Shown here: positions 27,898 through 29,821 of the stretch, piece by piece
How the letters are laid out: each line of letters starts with the position of its first letter
Position numbering within the stretch: position 1 is the first letter of the stretch
Origin: a virus
IMG/VR virus record: IMGVR_UViG_3300010392_000750
Location: 1 to 29,821 of that record
Strand: one strand, 5' to 3'
DNA: 29,821 bases
The notes under the pieces: model-generated
Database searches by the model: none
What the model was told of the DNA's origin: nothing
The model's input: only the letters and a program-made list of their open reading frames with translations
Position numbers and translations under genes: made by a program

Positions 27898-28424
27898 AGA
27901 ACGACACTAAAGAATACTTTGAATCAACCTTAGCGCGTGGACTTGAATTTGAACACGGTCACGCTATTGAAATATTACATAGGACGTTCCCTGAGCATCT
28001 TATAATGAACAATCAAGTAGATCCAGTGGAAAGTACTGCTGGGCAAACTGTTGGGCCGCGCTTGTATCGTGGCGAAAACAGAGAAGATGAGTTTATTGCA
28101 CCAGATTTTGTTATGTTTAGCGATGAAGGTAAAGCTACGTGGGTAGACGCTAAACTTAAGGGAGCATCGTATCCATTTAAAGGACGTTTGTATTTTTCTA
28201 TTGACAAGAAGAAACACAAGCAATACTGTAAGTTTCCACCGCACATTAAAGATAATTTCTTACTGCTGTTCAAGCACGAGAAGACAAAGGAAATATATTT
28301 GACTGAGTTCAGAGAGGATCCAGCCACCATCTATTTCAATAATCAATACGGCAAGGGTGAAACTCCAGTGTATTACTTGGATACTATGGCTAAGTTGTTT
28401 GGTCTACACGAGAAAAGCGAATAA
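27894..28424 (+). CDS. PD-(D/E)XK nuclease-like protein
   Basis: The 176-residue product shows a plausible PD-(D/E)XK core: an N-terminal helix with Glu (GLEFEHGHAIEIL), APDFVMF (69-75) and, after a strand turn, WVDAKLKG (83-90), which supplies D-x-K. The remaining length has basic residues suited to DNA binding. It could be a repair or resolvase-type enzyme or a packaged nuclease; the specificity cannot be told. The next gene overlaps by TAATG. Confidence 0.6.
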   Translation: MKNDTKEYFESTLARGLEFEHGHAIEILHRTFPEHLIMNNQVDPVESTAGQTVGPRLYRGENREDEFIAPDFVMFSDEGKATWVDAKLKGASYPFKGRLYFSIDKKKHKQYCKFPPHIKDNFLLLFKHEKTKEIYLTEFREDPATIYFNNQYGKGETPVYYLDTMAKLFGLHEKSE

Positions 28425-28705
28425 TGTTTTCAGCTGAAGAAAAAGCAGCAATAGCTGAGAAAGTACAACAAATTCTGCGAGACACCAACCATCCTGAGTT
28501 AGGCGATGGCGAGATCAATTTCACCTTGTTTGTAGAAGGTGCTGAAGATTGGTCGTGGGCAGATATCAAGAATAACGGTGCATTCATTGTGGATGCACTT
28601 AGTAAGGACGAAATTGATCGTATGTGGCCGGAGCCGTCAGAAGCACGAGTTCGACACGGACATATAACACGAGACAAATTCCCCGGATCCGAAAGTATCG
28701 ATTGA
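28424..28705 (+). CDS. Acidic hypothetical protein
   Basis: The 93-residue product begins with a helix (EEKAAIAEKVQQILRDT). The stretch INFTLFVEGAEDWSWADIKN (31-50) is reminiscent of small phage hypotheticals. No known domain. The stop overlaps the next late box. Confidence 0.75.
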   Translation: MFSAEEKAAIAEKVQQILRDTNHPELGDGEINFTLFVEGAEDWSWADIKNNGAFIVDALSKDEIDRMWPEPSEARVRHGHITRDKFPGSESID

Positions 28706-28711
28706 TAAATA
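28704..28711 (+). promoter_or_regulatory. T4-type late promoter box GATAAATA
   Basis: The late box lies across the previous stop. A transcript starting near 28718 would include the strong AAGGAG at 28745-28750, which supports the ATG at 28758 as start of the next gene. Confidence 0.7.
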
Positions 28712-28757
28712 GAACTCCATAATGAGCAATAATCAAATAAAAATAAGGAGCAAGAAT

Positions 28758-29228
28758 ATGCTAGCAAAGCCAGTAGTAAAAAACAAATTCTGGATCGTCG
28801 AAGACAACGAAGGCGACAAAGTAGCAACAATACAAAAACTGATCAACAGAAAAGGCGTTATGCTTGTCAACGACGAGACACGCACAGAATATCCATCCAT
28901 CAAAGTATTAGGCGAGAAGCATAATATTAAGATTGGACGTGCAATCACAAAGCCTACTAAAGAAGAAGAAGGCACAGTGTATGGCTATCCTGCCGACGGC
29001 GACATCTTTAACACTGTTTACAATGTTCAGCAGAATCTGCCACTGTACACCAAATCCGAAGCGAGCAAGAGCTTTTTCTGTGCTGGCTATTACATCATTA
29101 GTTTCAACGGCAATTGGGTTAAGAACTTTTGCCCGAAGTTGCTAACGCTTGATCGTAACGATCACAAAGGTCCGTTCCATACTGAAACGGAAATGAAAGA
29201 CCGTCTAGCAGAGATACGCAGAAAATGA
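28758..29228 (+). CDS. Conserved phage hypothetical protein under late control
   Basis: The 156-residue product starts at ATG 28758 (MLAKPVVKNKFWIVE), seven bases after AAGGAG. An in-frame ATG at 28722 would add 12 residues but has no ribosome site. Conserved-looking parts are NKFWIVEDNEGDKVATI, NVQQNLPLYTKSEASKSFF and CAGYYIISFNGNW. I recall similar proteins in T4-like cyanophages with no assigned role. The late promoter suggests a structural or late function. Confidence 0.8.
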   Translation: MLAKPVVKNKFWIVEDNEGDKVATIQKLINRKGVMLVNDETRTEYPSIKVLGEKHNIKIGRAITKPTKEEEGTVYGYPADGDIFNTVYNVQQNLPLYTKSEASKSFFCAGYYIISFNGNWVKNFCPKLLTLDRNDHKGPFHTETEMKDRLAEIRRK

Positions 29229-29395
29229 AAAAGTATCAGGAAGCTTGGCTTGCGCAGCTCAAAGACGCGTGGAATAGTCCCGACAAGAACTTCATCCTGT
29301 GGAAAGTTACCACTGAAATGATCGAAGATGATACCGGTGACACCGACGAGCTGACCCAAGAACTAGCCAAGTGGCTTGCGGAATCGCAAAACTAG
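29225..29395 (+). CDS. Small hypothetical protein
   Basis: The 56-residue product (MKKYQEAWLAQLKDAWN..., ending KWLAESQN) overlaps the previous stop by four bases (ATGA). It is helical and Trp-rich, with an acidic centre. It is unrecognised. Codon use and tight packing support it as real. Confidence 0.7.
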   Translation: MKKYQEAWLAQLKDAWNSPDKNFILWKVTTEMIEDDTGDTDELTQELAKWLAESQN

Positions 29396-29409
29396 GAGAT
29401 TGACAAACG

Positions 29410-29565
29410 ATGAGCGACCGAGATAAATTACAAGAATACGCCTACTGGATTTTAGGATTGATGGACGGCGATACATATTTCATTAGCGATATGATGGAAA
29501 CACTTGAAGCAGATGGCTTTGTTGATGAAAATGGAGAAGCCATCTACGAGGACGACGAAGAGTGA
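29410..29565 (+). CDS. Small acidic hypothetical protein
   Basis: The 51-residue product begins MSDRDKLQEYAYWILGLM and ends in an acidic run (YEDDEE). The ribosome site AGGAGA lies at 29394-29399, overlapping the previous stop. The next gene's GTG start overlaps its stop. Confidence 0.7.
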   Translation: MSDRDKLQEYAYWILGLMDGDTYFISDMMETLEADGFVDENGEAIYEDDEE

Positions 29566-29774
29566 GCACACCATTACACGTTTCAAAATTCAACGAGCGC
29601 ATCAAAGCAATGAACGCCAGTTCTGGCAAAGAGCTTAGGATGACAGCAGCAGAAGCGCGAGCATTGCACACTGATATATTCGCAATGCTCGACGAATTGC
29701 ACAATATGCAAGTGAGTAGCAATGAACCACAACTCATTGAACTCAAATTAGACGCCGGTGATAATTCATTATAA
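29562..29774 (+). CDS. Small helical hypothetical protein
   Basis: The 70-residue product starts with GTG overlapping the previous stop (GTGA). The core FNERIKAMNASSGKELRMTA and a following helix resemble small T4-like phage hypotheticals that I know without function. It has no Cys and no membrane segment. Confidence 0.68.
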   Translation: MSTPLHVSKFNERIKAMNASSGKELRMTAAEARALHTDIFAMLDELHNMQVSSNEPQLIELKLDAGDNSL

Positions 29775-29786
29775 CCGGATATAATA

Positions 29787-29794
29787 GATAAATA
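29787..29794 (+). promoter_or_regulatory. T4-type late promoter box GATAAATA
   Basis: The late box lies 22 bases before the ATG at 29817, with AAGAGG (29803-29808) as ribosome site. TATAAT at 29780-29785 just upstream lacks a -35 partner. Confidence 0.7.
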
Positions 29795-29816
29795 CCTTAC
29801 ATAAGAGGTATTATCA

Positions 29817-29821
29817 ATGTC
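29817..29821 (+). CDS. Start of the next gene (partial)
   Basis: Only ATGTC is present. The late box and ribosome site directly upstream mark it as a genuine late gene running off the window end. Confidence 0.6.

Noticed and set aside
29780-29785. TATAAT just before the last late box
   Set aside because: No -35 partner at 15-19 bases; the overlapping late box explains the position better.
1-29821. tRNA genes, CRISPR arrays, insertion sequences, attachment sites
   Set aside because: The gaps are too short to hold tRNAs, and no regularly spaced repeats, transposase or integrase motifs or terminal inverted repeats were seen.

Overview
The window is a densely packed, one-direction (+ strand) stretch of a tailed phage genome. 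It is best explained as a T4-superfamily myovirus of the marine or environmental type infecting a Gram-negative host. Support comes from a T4-type family B DNA polymerase (gp43), a gp45-type sliding clamp, a T4 RNase H-type 5' nuclease, a DsbA-like protein, repeated T4-type late promoter boxes (GATAAATA/TATAAATA), and a phage lipoprotein with a Gram-negative lipobox. About 50 genes follow one another with TAATG or ATGA overlaps. There is no gap over 100 bases, no tRNA gene, no CRISPR array and no insertion sequence.

Region 1 (1-9771) holds genes whose products look like virion-internal proteins. Seven start with a short peptide ending in L/I-x-E, and an eighth starts with a looser version (MRYNEFLKE, MKIFELTE twice, MRAKDFIKE, MSDFNIKKFLAE and others). 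This resembles the T4 capsid-targeting sequence that the gp21 protease removes from internal proteins. The set includes a ParB-like/ADP-ribosyltransferase-like protein and a 1717-residue acidic protein with a DnaJ-type zinc knuckle. Region 2 (9764-12387) holds small membrane proteins, a lipoprotein, a staphylococcal-nuclease homologue, a DsbA-like protein and an SGNH hydrolase.

Region 3 (12388-22710) joins replication to DNA modification: DNA polymerase, a class I methyltransferase, the sliding clamp, a DpdA-type guanine transglycosylase, QueC, FolE and QueE, with several small unknown genes between them. Together FolE, QueE, QueC and DpdA can make preQ0 and exchange it for guanine in DNA, except that no canonical QueD is seen. 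A 125-residue gene next to queC might be a divergent T-fold protein in its place. The 169-residue gene between dpdA and queC and the methyltransferase are candidates for further tailoring or regulation.

Region 4 (22714-29821) holds small, mostly unrecognised genes around RNase H, a PD-(D/E)XK nuclease candidate and several zinc-ribbon-like proteins. It includes three neighbouring paralogues with a TE(L/W)W motif. Three sigma70-type promoters (upstream of 12094, 21817 and 25694) and one late box (upstream of 2635) sit so close to their ATG that the expected transcript starts at or within a base or two of the start codon. This points to leaderless mRNAs.
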